Shown: piece by piece, positions 18,608 to 28,800 of the stretch
Position numbering within the stretch: position 1 is the first letter of the stretch
Layout of the letters: the number at the start of each line of letters is the position of its first letter
Assembly (NCBI RefSeq): GCF_029953265.1
Contig: NZ_JASBAO010000001.1
Location: 496,001-560,000, forward strand
DNA: 64,000 nucleotides
From: Commensalibacter oyaizuii
GTDB taxonomy: Bacteria; Pseudomonadota; Alphaproteobacteria; Acetobacterales; Acetobacteraceae
Reading direction: 5' to 3'
Made by a program: the position numbers and the translations under genes
The notes under the pieces: model-generated
What the model was told of the DNA's origin: nothing
What the model saw: the letters and a program-made list of their open reading frames with translations, nothing else
Databases searched by the model: none

Positions 18608-19290
18608 ATAAAAGATCGGTTCTTTTTGATACTGAAACAACAGGGGTTAATCCTGATCAGGGTGATCGAATAATTGAAATTGCTGCTATTGAATTAATTA
18701 ATGATTTACCAACGGATAAATTTTATCATGTTTTATTAAATCCAGAACGTGACATTCCAATTGAAGCGACCAAAGTGCATGGATTTACCCTGGATGACTT
18801 GAAAGATAAGCAAAAATTCAAAGAAATTGTTGATGATTTTTTAAATTTTATTCAAGATGATCCCTTGGTTGCCCATAATGCACCTTTTGATTTTCGTTTT
18901 GTGAATGCCGAATTAAACCGTATAAAAAGACCACCCATTTCGATGGACCGCATGATTGATACATTGCAGTTAGCTAGGGCAAAATTTCCTTCATCTCCAA
19001 ACAGTTTGGATGCATTATGTCGGCGTTTCTCAATTGATTTATCTGAACGTACAACCCATAATGCGTTACTCGATTGTAAATTATTATCTGAGGTCTATAT
19101 CCAATTAACAGGTGGTCGTCAAAGAGGTCTTGGATTTGCTAATCAACGATCAGAAAAAACAAGTAAGGTTTATCAAAGCATTAAAAAACATACCTCTATA
19201 TTTATCAAACCCACTAAGGAAGAAATAGAATTACATCGAGAATTCTTAGAAAAAAAGATTCCTAATGCATTGTGGAATCAGGAAAAATAA
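18604..19290 (+). CDS. dnaQ: DNA polymerase III epsilon subunit (3'-5' exonuclease)
   Basis: Proofreading exonuclease of the replicative polymerase, 228 residues. DEDDh exonuclease motifs are visible: Exo I LFDTETTGVNPDQGDRIIEI, Exo II VAHNAPFDFRFVNAEL and Exo III HNALLDCKLL with the catalytic His. A C-terminal tail follows that would bind the alpha subunit. The start at 18604 is chosen because it overlaps the coaE stop as ATGA; an in-frame ATG at 18580 lies inside coaE. It closes the aroE-coaE-dnaQ run. Confidence 0.95.
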   Translation: MNKRSVLFDTETTGVNPDQGDRIIEIAAIELINDLPTDKFYHVLLNPERDIPIEATKVHGFTLDDLKDKQKFKEIVDDFLNFIQDDPLVAHNAPFDFRFVNAELNRIKRPPISMDRMIDTLQLARAKFPSSPNSLDALCRRFSIDLSERTTHNALLDCKLLSEVYIQLTGGRQRGLGFANQRSEKTSKVYQSIKKHTSIFIKPTKEEIELHREFLEKKIPNALWNQEK

Positions 19291-19439
19291 TCTTTTTGAC
19301 CTGATAGGGCGTTGCAAATTTGTTCCTGTTTGGCTTAAAAAAAATCTTTTAGAATAAAAAGTCGTATAAAATTCTTTTCTTTCCCGTATAAAAGACTTAG
19401 AAATTCTTCAATTGGTTCTTTTATAGGTAAGGGGATGTT

Positions 19440-20465
19440 ATGGGCAACCTAAAATGTTTATCCATGTCTGGTTTCATATTGACGACAACCATTCTTTCTG
19501 TGGCTTCTTTGCAATTAAAACCTGCAAAAGCCACCCCTAAACAAGATCCTTACAATACGTTAACCCTACAATGGGAAAATGATGCTGCTTCAACGTTAAG
19601 TGGTACGTCTGATCAATATTACACCAATGGATTACGGATTGGTTGGACCTCTCCAACAGACAGCTTACCCGAACCAATTGCCAATGTGAATCGTTTTTTG
19701 CTTGGTGATGGTATGCAACGTATTCATTGGGGATTACAACAAATGATGTACACCCCAAGTGATACCAGGGCATATGCTAGATTACCCCATGACCGTCCAT
19801 ATGCAGGTGTTTTATTAACCACCGTTAATTTAATCAGTGATACAGATAATACACGAAGTGTTTTTGGTATTCAGGCAGGTGTAATGGGGCCAGCTGCCTT
19901 AGGCAGACAAGTTCAAAATGGATTTCATAGCATTATTGGCGACCATAAAAATAATGGATGGCACAATCAATTACAAAATATGCCTGTCTTCCAAGTACAA
20001 ATGGGGCGCACATGGCGTTTCCCAGTTGGAAAAGCTGGTCCAATTGAATTTGATTTCTTGCCTTCTGCCAATGGTGCAGCTGGAAACTATAAAACTTATG
20101 CTCAAATCGGTACCATTTTCAGATTTGGTCAAGGGTTAGACAGTGATTTTGGACCATCGCGCATTGGTTCTGGCAATGATGGAACAGATGCATATGTTGG
20201 CACAAAATTCGTAAATTGGTATTTGTTTGGTGGTGTCGATGGTCAAGCTGTCGCTTATAATTCCACCTTGCAAGGTAACCCAACCAACTCTCATTCTCAA
20301 CATGTCTCCAAAAAGTGGGATGTCGGCGAAATTGTCGCCGGCGCAGCAGTTATCGTTAAGGGGTATAAAATTGCTTATACCCAGACATGGCAAACCCAAG
20401 AATTTAATGGACAAAGAGGGGGGTTATTCAACTATGGCTCTGTTTCTGTTTCCTTCAAGTTCTGA
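19440..20465 (+). CDS. lpxR: LpxR-type outer-membrane lipid A deacylase family protein
   Basis: Outer-membrane beta-barrel protein of 341 residues, DUF2219/LpxR family. A signal peptide is predicted to end near AKA|TP (about residue 31). The mature start TLTLQWENDAAS carries the Asn-Asp pair used by LpxR for Ca2+ binding and catalysis; YYTNGLRIGWTS and HDRPYAGVL are family hallmarks. Alternating strands and a C-terminal Phe (VSVSFKF) fit Bam-dependent barrel insertion. LpxR removes the 3'-acyloxyacyl chain of lipid A, which changes how hosts sense LPS. Activity here is inferred from family membership. It stands alone, 149 bases after dnaQ, and ends in a clear terminator. Confidence 0.88.
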   Translation: MGNLKCLSMSGFILTTTILSVASLQLKPAKATPKQDPYNTLTLQWENDAASTLSGTSDQYYTNGLRIGWTSPTDSLPEPIANVNRFLLGDGMQRIHWGLQQMMYTPSDTRAYARLPHDRPYAGVLLTTVNLISDTDNTRSVFGIQAGVMGPAALGRQVQNGFHSIIGDHKNNGWHNQLQNMPVFQVQMGRTWRFPVGKAGPIEFDFLPSANGAAGNYKTYAQIGTIFRFGQGLDSDFGPSRIGSGNDGTDAYVGTKFVNWYLFGGVDGQAVAYNSTLQGNPTNSHSQHVSKKWDVGEIVAGAAVIVKGYKIAYTQTWQTQEFNGQRGGLFNYGSVSVSFKF

Positions 20466-20492
20466 GTTTTTTACGTATACATCATGATAACC

Positions 20493-20526
20493 AGCCCTAC
20501 AATTTTTTGTAGGGCTTAATTTTTTA
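20493..20526 (+). terminator. Rho-independent terminator after the LpxR-type gene
   Basis: AGCCCTACA (20493-20501) pairs perfectly with TGTAGGGCT (20508-20516), loop of six bases, followed by TAATTTTTTA. It lies 28 bases after the stop codon. Confidence 0.88.
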
Positions 20527-20539
20527 TAGCGAATTGTAA

Positions 20540-21544
20540 ATGCAAAAAAATTTAAATATAGAAATATTAAGAACATTCGCAATGCTGGGTGTAATTTTTA
20601 TTCACTGTTCAATGTCGTTTTTTTATAATGATACAATAATGAAAAATCATCACTTAGAATGGTCAATAATAAATTTTTATTATTCCTTAGCTAGATTTTG
20701 TGTGCCAAGTTTTTTCTTAATTACGGCTTATCTATATTTTGTCGGAAACAGCAAAGTCAATACATACAAAAAATTTAAAAGGATTTTTATCCCTTACTTT
20801 ATATGGTCTGTAATTTATTGGTGGATTAATGACAAACACACCCTCGTTTCTTTTTTCACAAAGATATTTTGTGATATCAGTAGTTATCATCTATGGTTTA
20901 TGGTAGCTTTTTTAGGATATGCAATTGTTTTACCTCTTATTATGGCATTTTCAAAAACAACCCAAAAAGAGGCTTATAAGCCAATAATCTTTTTTATATT
21001 TCTTTTTTCCATTATTCTTCCATCTTTGTACGAATTATTAGACAATTTGGGTATTCAAATAAGACATTTGTCAGGTTTTGACTTTGAATTCTCTCAATAT
21101 TATTTATATGCTTTGGTCATTCCTTTTATTACAAGGAAAATAAATCGCCTGTTATCACTTTTTCTATATTTTTTATGTATCATCCTAACCGCGTGTATTA
21201 ATATTAAATTTGCCTATCAAATTGGAAGACCTTACGAATATTGGTTTTCATTTACGGCTTTACCTGTCTTCGTCTCTTCATGTTTATTATTTAATTTGTT
21301 CATTAATTTAGATTTTAGTTTCATCGAAAAGAAATATACGACATTGCTATATATATTAGGTGAATGTACATTTGGAATATATCTGTGTCATGTATTGGTT
21401 ATTCAGATACTTGGGAATTACAGCTTATTATTTCATATAAATACCATTATTGATCCTATTGTTAACACACTTTTGGTGTTTACTGTTTCTTTCTTCGTCA
21501 CTGTGATATGCAGAAAAATAAAATACGTTAAAGAGGCATTTTAA
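20540..21544 (+). CDS. Acyltransferase family 3 membrane protein
   Basis: Integral membrane O-acyltransferase of the acyltransferase-3 (OafA/WecH/NodX-like) family, 334 residues with about ten hydrophobic segments. The family signature R...H is present early (R11 and H22 in ILRTFAMLGVIFIHCS). A second family segment is the FxxPYFIWSVIYW region. The family transfers acetyl or similar groups to surface sugars such as O-antigen, peptidoglycan or exopolysaccharide. The acceptor is unknown. The coding region is notably AT- and Phe-rich compared with neighbours. It begins 13 bases after the terminator of the LpxR-type gene and is convergent with the MATE gene. Confidence 0.87.
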   Translation: MQKNLNIEILRTFAMLGVIFIHCSMSFFYNDTIMKNHHLEWSIINFYYSLARFCVPSFFLITAYLYFVGNSKVNTYKKFKRIFIPYFIWSVIYWWINDKHTLVSFFTKIFCDISSYHLWFMVAFLGYAIVLPLIMAFSKTTQKEAYKPIIFFIFLFSIILPSLYELLDNLGIQIRHLSGFDFEFSQYYLYALVIPFITRKINRLLSLFLYFLCIILTACINIKFAYQIGRPYEYWFSFTALPVFVSSCLLFNLFINLDFSFIEKKYTTLLYILGECTFGIYLCHVLVIQILGNYSLLFHINTIIDPIVNTLLVFTVSFFVTVICRKIKYVKEAF

Positions 21545-21550
21545 AAGTCA

Positions 21551-21585
21551 AAAGTAATTATAAAATTGAATCTTATAATTACTTT
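21551..21585. terminator. Bidirectional hairpin between convergent acyltransferase and MATE genes
   Basis: AAAGTAATTATAA (21551-21563) pairs perfectly over 13 bp with TTATAATTACTTT (21573-21585), loop of nine. It follows the acyltransferase stop by six bases and overlaps the last codons of the MATE gene. Confidence 0.75.
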
Positions 21586-22961
21586 AATGCTCGAGCCAAC
21601 ATTTTTTTGGGGTTACGTGTTAATAAATAAAAGCGTGTTGTTGCCAAAAGTGCGATAACACCCAATCCAACCCCCATGCCAGCCCATAAGCCAGGGGCTC
21701 CCCAATGCAGATTAAAGGCAAAATAAATACTTAAAGTATATCCAACCCCCCAAAAACTAATTAAGGCTAAAATCATTGGAATAGTGGTATCTTTTAACCC
21801 ACGTAAGGCACCCATAGCAACGGTCTGTATACCGTCAACTATTTGAAAAAGTCCGACCACTTGGATAATCGCAATAGCGATTGATATTGTGGTAAAATTG
21901 TCCTCAGAAGATGCATCTAAAGATAAATTCACAACCAGTTGCGGAAATAAAAATACTGTAACGCAGACCAAGGTCATAATAAAAGCACTTATTCCAATTG
22001 AAAAAAAACCACTCTTTTTGGCACGGTATGGTTTTTCTGCACCAATCCAGTAACTAACTCTGACATTTGCTGCTTGGGCAATGGCCAGAGGAATCATAAA
22101 GGTTAATGTTGAAAAACTGACAGCAATTTGATGGGCAGCCAAGGATTCTGTACCCAGTTTGGTTACATTAAAATTTGCAAATAAAAATAATAAGATTTCA
22201 GCAGCTGAGCTGATACAAATTGGCAACCCCAAACGTGCCAAAGGCCATAATAATGCTAAATCAATTTTAAATGGACATAAATATTGCCTTAAGCTTTTTT
22301 TACAATGGGTCACGCCAATTAAGATAAAGGTTGACAGCCACAAAGTAATTGTCGTTCCTAAGGCAGAACCGTATAATCCCATTTTCGGTGCACCCCATAA
22401 TCCGTAAATAAAAGCAGCATTTAAAAGACCATTAATGACAGCTGTTATAGGGGTAATTTGCATTAGAATTTTAGAAGCATTAAATGCTGGTAGAATAACC
22501 CGTATTAACCCCGTTCCTGCGATAACAGGGGGCATCCCCCATAGCAAGATATGCATAAAGTGGTTACATTTATCTAAAATTTCTTGGTTATTTTCCCCTG
22601 TCCACTGCAAAATCGTTCCAGTATGGTATAAAACAAAAAAACAAGGGATACACAGCAATAAGCCAAAAATATATGTTGTCCAATAGACACCAGATATTTT
22701 TTTTACTTTATCTGCACCAATAAACTGTGCAATTAATATCGCAGCCGAGCTTAATGCAGATTGAAAGATAATGCTAATGGCAAAGAAAATATTTGTTGTT
22801 AAACCGCCAACAGCCAAAGTTTCCTTGTTTACATGTCCTAATAAAACAGTATCTGTTACCCCCATTGCCATTTGACATAATTGGGAAAAAGCAATTGGAA
22901 TTGCAATATATGCAATAGCAACAAGTTCACTTTTGAAAAAGCTTGGATTATTATTCTGCAT
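21579..22961 (-). CDS. MATE-family multidrug/Na+ antiporter
   Basis: Twelve-helix efflux transporter of 460 residues in the MatE/NorM family. Typical segments are AIPIAFSQLCQMAMGVTDTVLLG at the N-terminus, two similar halves each with a conserved Gly/Pro-containing helix, and GALRGLKDTTIPMI in the second half. The family exports cationic drugs or dyes in exchange for Na+ or H+. No regulator is adjacent. The gene is divergent from cysS with a 105-bp gap. Confidence 0.92.
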   Translation of the reverse strand: MQNNNPSFFKSELVAIAYIAIPIAFSQLCQMAMGVTDTVLLGHVNKETLAVGGLTTNIFFAISIIFQSALSSAAILIAQFIGADKVKKISGVYWTTYIFGLLLCIPCFFVLYHTGTILQWTGENNQEILDKCNHFMHILLWGMPPVIAGTGLIRVILPAFNASKILMQITPITAVINGLLNAAFIYGLWGAPKMGLYGSALGTTITLWLSTFILIGVTHCKKSLRQYLCPFKIDLALLWPLARLGLPICISSAAEILLFLFANFNVTKLGTESLAAHQIAVSFSTLTFMIPLAIAQAANVRVSYWIGAEKPYRAKKSGFFSIGISAFIMTLVCVTVFLFPQLVVNLSLDASSEDNFTTISIAIAIIQVVGLFQIVDGIQTVAMGALRGLKDTTIPMILALISFWGVGYTLSIYFAFNLHWGAPGLWAGMGVGLGVIALLATTRFYLLTRNPKKMLARALK

Positions 22962-23066
22962 GGAAATAACTACGACATATCGAAAAAAAAGTTGAATTTT
23001 TATTTAAAAAATTAAACAACAGGTTTAAAGTTTCCTCAAAAGTTAAAGACAGCAAAGAAGAGACAA

Positions 23067-24422
23067 ATGCACAAAGTTACACTATCATTATACGACAGCC
23101 GTCAACATCAAATTATTCCTTTTGTTGCCTTGGATCCGTACCATGTTCGTCTCTATTTTTGTGGTCCTACAGTTTATGATTTTTTACATATCGGTAATTT
23201 AAGGGCAATGTTGACCGCCGATATTTTGGTAAGATTGTTAAGACTATTGTATCCCACAGTGACATATGTGCGTAATATCACAGATGTGGATGATAAAATC
23301 AATGCCAGGGCAAAATTAAATAATGAATCGATTCAATCCCTAACCCAAAGAACAACAGCTGACTTTCATCAAGATATGCAATCTATGTATATTTTACCCC
23401 CTGATGTTGAACCCAGGGCAACAGAACATATTGCAGATATTATTCAAATGATATCGCAATTAATTGAAAAAAAACACGCCTATGAAGCACAAGGACATGT
23501 TTTATTTTCTGTATCTTCTTATCGTCATTATGGCAGTTTATCTGGACGTAATCCAGATGAATTATTAGCTGGCGCACGGGTAGAGGTCGCGACATATAAA
23601 AAAGATCCAGGAGATTTCGTTTTATGGAAACCTTCAACTGATCAAGAACCTGGTTGGGATAGTCCTTGGGGGCGGGGGCGTCCAGGGTGGCATATTGAAT
23701 GTTCCGCTATGTCTTATCGCTATCTTGGTGAAAATTTTGATATTCATGGTGGGGGGCATGATCTACTGTTTCCTCATCACGAAAATGAATGTGCTCAAAG
23801 CATATGCTGTTTTCCTAACAGCAAATTCGCTAATATTTGGGTTCACAATGCAATGTTACTGGTCGATGGTGAAAAAATGTCTAAATCCTTAGGTAATTTT
23901 TTTACTATACGTGAAATTCTAGAACAACATAATCCTGAAGCTATTCGTTTTGCGTTATTACAAGCACATTATCGTTCTGTTCTTAATTTCTCTCAATCGG
24001 GATTGAAAGAGGCCAAGCAAATTATGGATCGGTTTTATCGTGCATTACTAGCATTTGAACAAGATTTAAATCAAAATGTTGATTTACCACAAACGTTTTT
24101 GGAAGCAATGCTGGATGATTTAAACACGCCCAAAGCCCTGACAGTTATGCATCAATTGGCAGATTATGCATTGAAAGGGAATAAAGAGGCTGCTTTACAA
24201 CTTAGATCTGCTGGCCAACAATTGGGTCTATTTAATGTTTCACCAACACAATGGTTTCAAAATACAGACAAAGCTCAAGAGATTAAAACATTAATCGACC
24301 AACGTGATGCTGCAAAAAAAGCAAAAGATTATGCCTTAGCTGATCAAATCCGTAATCAATTAAAAGAACAAGGTATTATATTAGAAGATAGCCCCAACGG
24401 TACAACATGGAGACAAATATGA
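23067..24422 (+). CDS. cysS: Cysteinyl-tRNA synthetase
   Basis: Class I synthetase that charges tRNA-Cys, 451 residues. The HIGH signature is in VYDFLHIGNLRA, KMSKS is in EKMSKSLGNF, and zinc ligands are visible as C32 in YFCGPTV, the Cys in GWHIECSAM and the His/Glu of HHENECAQS. A C-terminal DALR-like anticodon-binding region ends in ILEDSPNGTTW. The TGA stop overlaps the ATG of the next gene, so the two are probably translated together. Confidence 0.97.
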   Translation: MHKVTLSLYDSRQHQIIPFVALDPYHVRLYFCGPTVYDFLHIGNLRAMLTADILVRLLRLLYPTVTYVRNITDVDDKINARAKLNNESIQSLTQRTTADFHQDMQSMYILPPDVEPRATEHIADIIQMISQLIEKKHAYEAQGHVLFSVSSYRHYGSLSGRNPDELLAGARVEVATYKKDPGDFVLWKPSTDQEPGWDSPWGRGRPGWHIECSAMSYRYLGENFDIHGGGHDLLFPHHENECAQSICCFPNSKFANIWVHNAMLLVDGEKMSKSLGNFFTIREILEQHNPEAIRFALLQAHYRSVLNFSQSGLKEAKQIMDRFYRALLAFEQDLNQNVDLPQTFLEAMLDDLNTPKALTVMHQLADYALKGNKEAALQLRSAGQQLGLFNVSPTQWFQNTDKAQEIKTLIDQRDAAKKAKDYALADQIRNQLKEQGIILEDSPNGTTWRQI

Positions 24423-25192
24423 CCGGCAAAGATGGCGGTGCCGATTTAACACCTATTGGAAATACACCCATTGTTATTTTGGTTAGACCTCAATTAGCTG
24501 AAAATATCGGTACTGTCGCCAGGGCCATGGCAAATGGTGGATTATTTCATCTCAGGTTGGTTTCCCCTCGGGATGGGTGGCCTCAACAAATTGCTTGGAG
24601 GGCAGCCTCTGGTGCAGATCGTTTATTAGAAAATGCACAAGTATTTGACACAGTTGCAGAAGCAGTTTCAGATTTGCATCATGTTTTTGCAACTTGTCCC
24701 AGACCCCGTCATATTATTAAACCCTTATTAACAGCAAGGGGTGGTGCTTTGGAAATGCGTGAAATGACCAACCGTGATTTAAAAGTTGGGATTTTATTTG
24801 GTCCCGAACGCACGGGATTAGAAAATGATGATTTTATTCATACGGATTATTGGGTTCGTTATCCCTTGGATCCACGTTTTATGTCGTTAAATTTATCACA
24901 AGCGGTGATGATTATGGCTTATGAATGGTGGATGGCAACCGAACAGACACCCCAACGTCAATTGCAGACGAACGGTACGCATATAGCAACAAAAGCCGAG
25001 CTTGAAAATTTTATGTCTCACTTGGTTCGGGAACTCGATCATTGTGGATTTTTACGTAACGAACAAAAACGCCCAGGTATGGTTCGTAATATTCATCACT
25101 TTTTCCAAAGAGGGGAAGTAACCGAACAAGAGTTACGAACACTACATGGGATTGTCGCGGAATTGGTCAGAGGGCCAAAGCCTCCAACATAA
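24419..25192 (+). CDS. trmJ: tRNA/rRNA 2'-O-methyltransferase, TrmJ-like (SPOUT)
   Basis: SPOUT-family RNA methyltransferase of 257 residues. TrmJ methylates the ribose of nucleotide 32 in certain tRNAs. Visible motifs are VRPQLAENIGTVARAMANGG at the N-terminus, LFGPERTGLENDD and the knot-forming SLNLSQAVMIMAYEW. A C-terminal extension with HHFFQRGEVTEQEL fits the TrmJ/LasT subgroup more than TrmL. The start at 24419 is chosen for its ATGA overlap with cysS. It is convergent with the HdeD-like gene, separated by only nine bases. Confidence 0.87.
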   Translation: MTGKDGGADLTPIGNTPIVILVRPQLAENIGTVARAMANGGLFHLRLVSPRDGWPQQIAWRAASGADRLLENAQVFDTVAEAVSDLHHVFATCPRPRHIIKPLLTARGGALEMREMTNRDLKVGILFGPERTGLENDDFIHTDYWVRYPLDPRFMSLNLSQAVMIMAYEWWMATEQTPQRQLQTNGTHIATKAELENFMSHLVRELDHCGFLRNEQKRPGMVRNIHHFFQRGEVTEQELRTLHGIVAELVRGPKPPT

Positions 25193-25201
25193 AAGTCAAA
25201 A

Positions 25202-25732
25202 TTATTTGATCTTTTGTTTAAAGGTTAAGCCTAGTTGTATCCAAGCTGCACCAATAAACATAAGATCAAATGCAATCATAAAACCAATAAACCATAATCC
25301 ACTAAGTGGTTCAGCAAGAAGAAACAGTCCAAGAATAACACTTAGCGCGCCACTGAAACACAAAAATCCCCAACCCCCAGAACCTTTGTGATTGATGGCA
25401 ATCATAATACGCATAACACCGCCGATACAAAAACAAACGGCAATAAAAGCTGTTAATATCAATGAACCGGCAACGGGTGCGCAGATTAATATAATACCAC
25501 TGGCTAAATATACTATTCCTGCAAGGGCAGATAATAAAAAACTTTTCCATGCATTTAAATAACAAGCATGAATAATTTGTGATAAACCAGCAAAAACCAA
25601 AACAATTCCTAAGATAATTACACTAGCAATTGTTGTTACAGCCGTATCCAGTAACGCAAAAAAACCTAAGACTAAGATGACGCTTCCTAGTCCTACAAAC
25701 CATTTCCATTTTTGGGCAAGTAACTGTTCCAT
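25202..25732 (-). CDS. HdeD-family (DUF308) membrane protein
   Basis: Small integral membrane protein of 176 residues with six predicted helices, each rich in Gly/Ala/Ile, in the HdeD/DUF308 family. Typical features are a repeated helix pair pattern, GIVYLASGIILI, and G-x-x-R-I in VMRIMIAINHKGSGGW. E. coli HdeD is linked to acid resistance at high cell density, which would fit an acid-exposed bacterium, but the molecular function of the family is not known. It is convergent with the TrmJ-like gene. Confidence 0.82.
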   Translation of the reverse strand: MEQLLAQKWKWFVGLGSVILVLGFFALLDTAVTTIASVIILGIVLVFAGLSQIIHACYLNAWKSFLLSALAGIVYLASGIILICAPVAGSLILTAFIAVCFCIGGVMRIMIAINHKGSGGWGFLCFSGALSVILGLFLLAEPLSGLWFIGFMIAFDLMFIGAAWIQLGLTFKQKIK

Positions 25733-25836
25733 TGAAATTCCTTGATAATATTACAGTGATTGATAGTAAAAATAAAATAATTATTAATAGTGTATAATTT
25801 ATCAAGCTTTGTGATCAAGTTAAAACAGCAAGAAAG

Positions 25837-25867
25837 ATACAACCCTACTTGTAAAGTTAGGTTGTAT
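25837..25867 (-). terminator. Hairpin after the repeat/Hint gene
   Basis: ATACAACC (25837-25844) and GGTTGTAT (25860-25867) form an 8-bp stem that can extend inward past a mismatch. It lies 13 bases past the stop of the repeat/Hint gene. The T-rich side is on the plus strand, so termination in the minus direction is less certain. Confidence 0.5.
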
Positions 25868-25880
25868 ATATTTTTGTTTT

Positions 25881-28800
25881 TTATGCTATTTTTTTAATTT
25901 CTTTGGTTAAAGATAAATAAGGCCCTCCAGCGATCACATGCACAATTAATATATCGTAGGACTGATTTTCTGAGTACTTAGTTTTATGATTACGTAAAGG
26001 CAAAGAGGCATGACCATTCGTCCAACGATATAAATGACTTTCAATTCCATGCCATCCTTCCAGATCATTCTGTAGCAAATGCGTATCAATTTTAATTGTT
26101 TCATTCCGACTTAGCAAGGTAACGTCACCAATCAAAACCCCTAATTCTCTTCGATCGTCTACAAAAGGGCCTATTGCGTCACAAGGACGGCTGCTTTGCG
26201 AAAGTATATGAATAGTCTGTGTATTTGATGGAAGCGTAAAGATAAAACGATCTTGATTTCGAGCATGAGGATAAATTATCTTTCCATCGTTTGTTTGTAC
26301 GCAAAGATCAGGATTATCGTCAATGACAAAATTATTTAAAGGTTCTTGCAATCCAATTTCTTTTGCCCTTGCTAATAGTCGATTGAACAAAGGTTCAACA
26401 TTATTTCTATCTGTTATTAAGGCAGCACATCCATCTTCTCCCCAACTTTTCGCAGTGCGTCGCTGTGGGAATAAAACAATATTATTATGTTGATTAAATG
26501 TATAACGATTACCTGTATCCAAATAACTTTCCGTTAACATTCCATCAGCCCATATGACTGAATGCGTATCTGTTTCAACATGATAATAGGTATAATTCTT
26601 AATGGAATAATCGTAAAAAATACTTACTCCGTTTACTAACATACGTACTGGCACAAACATATTCCCAAAGAAAAGACAATGTTCAGGGGTTATCAGTAAA
26701 TCTTTATAAGGGACGTTTTCTGCAATTGCGTCTTTTAAGATACGTACAGGATACCCCGCCATATCATCAGGTTGATCTGGATTAACTGTGGCATTTTTAT
26801 ATCCGACCCATTTGACATTTTGTATAACTTCCTGATTATTTTTCCAGTCATAGGTTACGATTTTATCCCCAGCACGCAAGTTTTCAACTTCTATTTCACC
26901 ATTAACAGTTTTTATCATTGACCCTGTTAGGAAACAAACTTCGTATACAAGCTGACCGTTACTAGATGATAAATTATATCCTGCATTTTCTGCACCCACG
27001 ATATTCATGGTAATTTTTGAACCATTTTTTAGGGTCAATGTCACATGATTTGGGCTTGCATTCCCATTAGCATCTTCATAAGCCACACTGACAACGTCAT
27101 TTGGATTAACACCCTCTAATATAATAGAGTCAGAGTTACCTGGTTCTTGACCTGCAAAATTATTAATGACGATTGTAGCGTTCCCACCATCATTCAAACC
27201 AGTCAGAACAAGTTGTGTATTATTATCACCTAGTAAATTGACATTACCACCAGCGCTGCCCCAAATAACAGCAGAACCACCATTGTAAATATCAGCAGTT
27301 CCATCCAAGAACGATCCTGCATCTATTACTAAAGAACCACCTTTATTGACAGTTACATCATGGGAAATGCCAGCACTATAGACTGATAAAAGACCACCTT
27401 CATTGATTGTTGTATCAAAAGCTTGACCGTTGCTGTATACTTGTAAAACACCATTATTTTCGATAATTGTTTTTGAGATAATGGCACCCACATTATAAAC
27501 AAATAATTTACCCCCTTGGTTAACTGTTGTATCATAAGCATACCCATCTGTAGATACACTCATTACTGCACCGCTATTAATAGTAGTGCCATAAGCCTTA
27601 CCATTATTAGAAACACCGATACCCAAATCAGAGGCATTGTTAATAATAGTGTTGCTGACAATCCCGTTACCTGCAACGAATATAGTCGCGTAATCGTTCA
27701 GGGTGGTGCCGACCATTTGTCCATCAGTAATAGAAATCGTGGCAATATATGCAGTTGTATTTTCTAGATAGTTATTTGAACCATTGGAAATAAGAATGGT
27801 GCCACCACTGACGGTATTGTCATAGGCACTGCCATTGCTTGTAATTGTCAGTAATGAATAACCAAGAGTAGTTGTATTGCTAACAACACCACCTTCAACA
27901 TTTAAAGAAGCTTTGGCTCTAACTGTAGTATCTTGGGCATATCCAAATGAAGATACGTTCATGACACCACCAGTACTAATGGTCGTACTATAAGCGTGAC
28001 CCGACGAGGACACGTTCATTGTGCCGCCACTGCTAATAGTTGTATCATAAGCATATCCAGCGGAAGTCACTTCCATAGTGCCGCCATTATTGATAGTGGT
28101 TGCATAAACAGAACCGTTATTAGAAACGCCTATGCCGAGGTCTATAGTATTATTAATAATGGTGTTGCTAGCTATTCCGTTGTCTTGAACAAATAAAGTC
28201 CCCTGAGCATTTAGGGTTGTGCTGACAATTTTACCATCAGAAATATAAATTGATGCAGAGGTTGCCGTTGTGTTTTCAATATAGTTTGTTGATCCGCTTG
28301 AGGCGTATAGCCTACCTGATTCGAAATTCGTATTATATACACTGCCGCCACTGGTAACGTACACTTTTCCATAAACAAAACTTGTATTGGATGCAATACC
28401 ACCATTGTCGACATATATAGTACCTAATGCTACGTTTGTGTCAAAGATAGCACCATTGGTAACGTATAAGGAGCCTGTATTCATACTGGTGTTATAAGCA
28501 CTACCATTATTGAAGACACTGACTTTTGTACCTTCATATATTCTAGTACCACTTGCGACACCGCCATTATATATGCTGACGACACCGTTTGCTCTGTTTG
28601 TGATGCTAGTGGCACTACCATTGTCAAATACGCTCATGGTTCCGCCACTTACAAGCGTATCATAAGCATATCCAGCGGAAGTCACTTCCATAGTGCCGCC
28701 ATTATTGATAGTGGTTGCATAAACAGAACCGTTATTGGAAACGCCTATGCCGAGGTCTATAGTATTATTAATAATGGTGTTGCTAGCTATTCCGTTGTCT

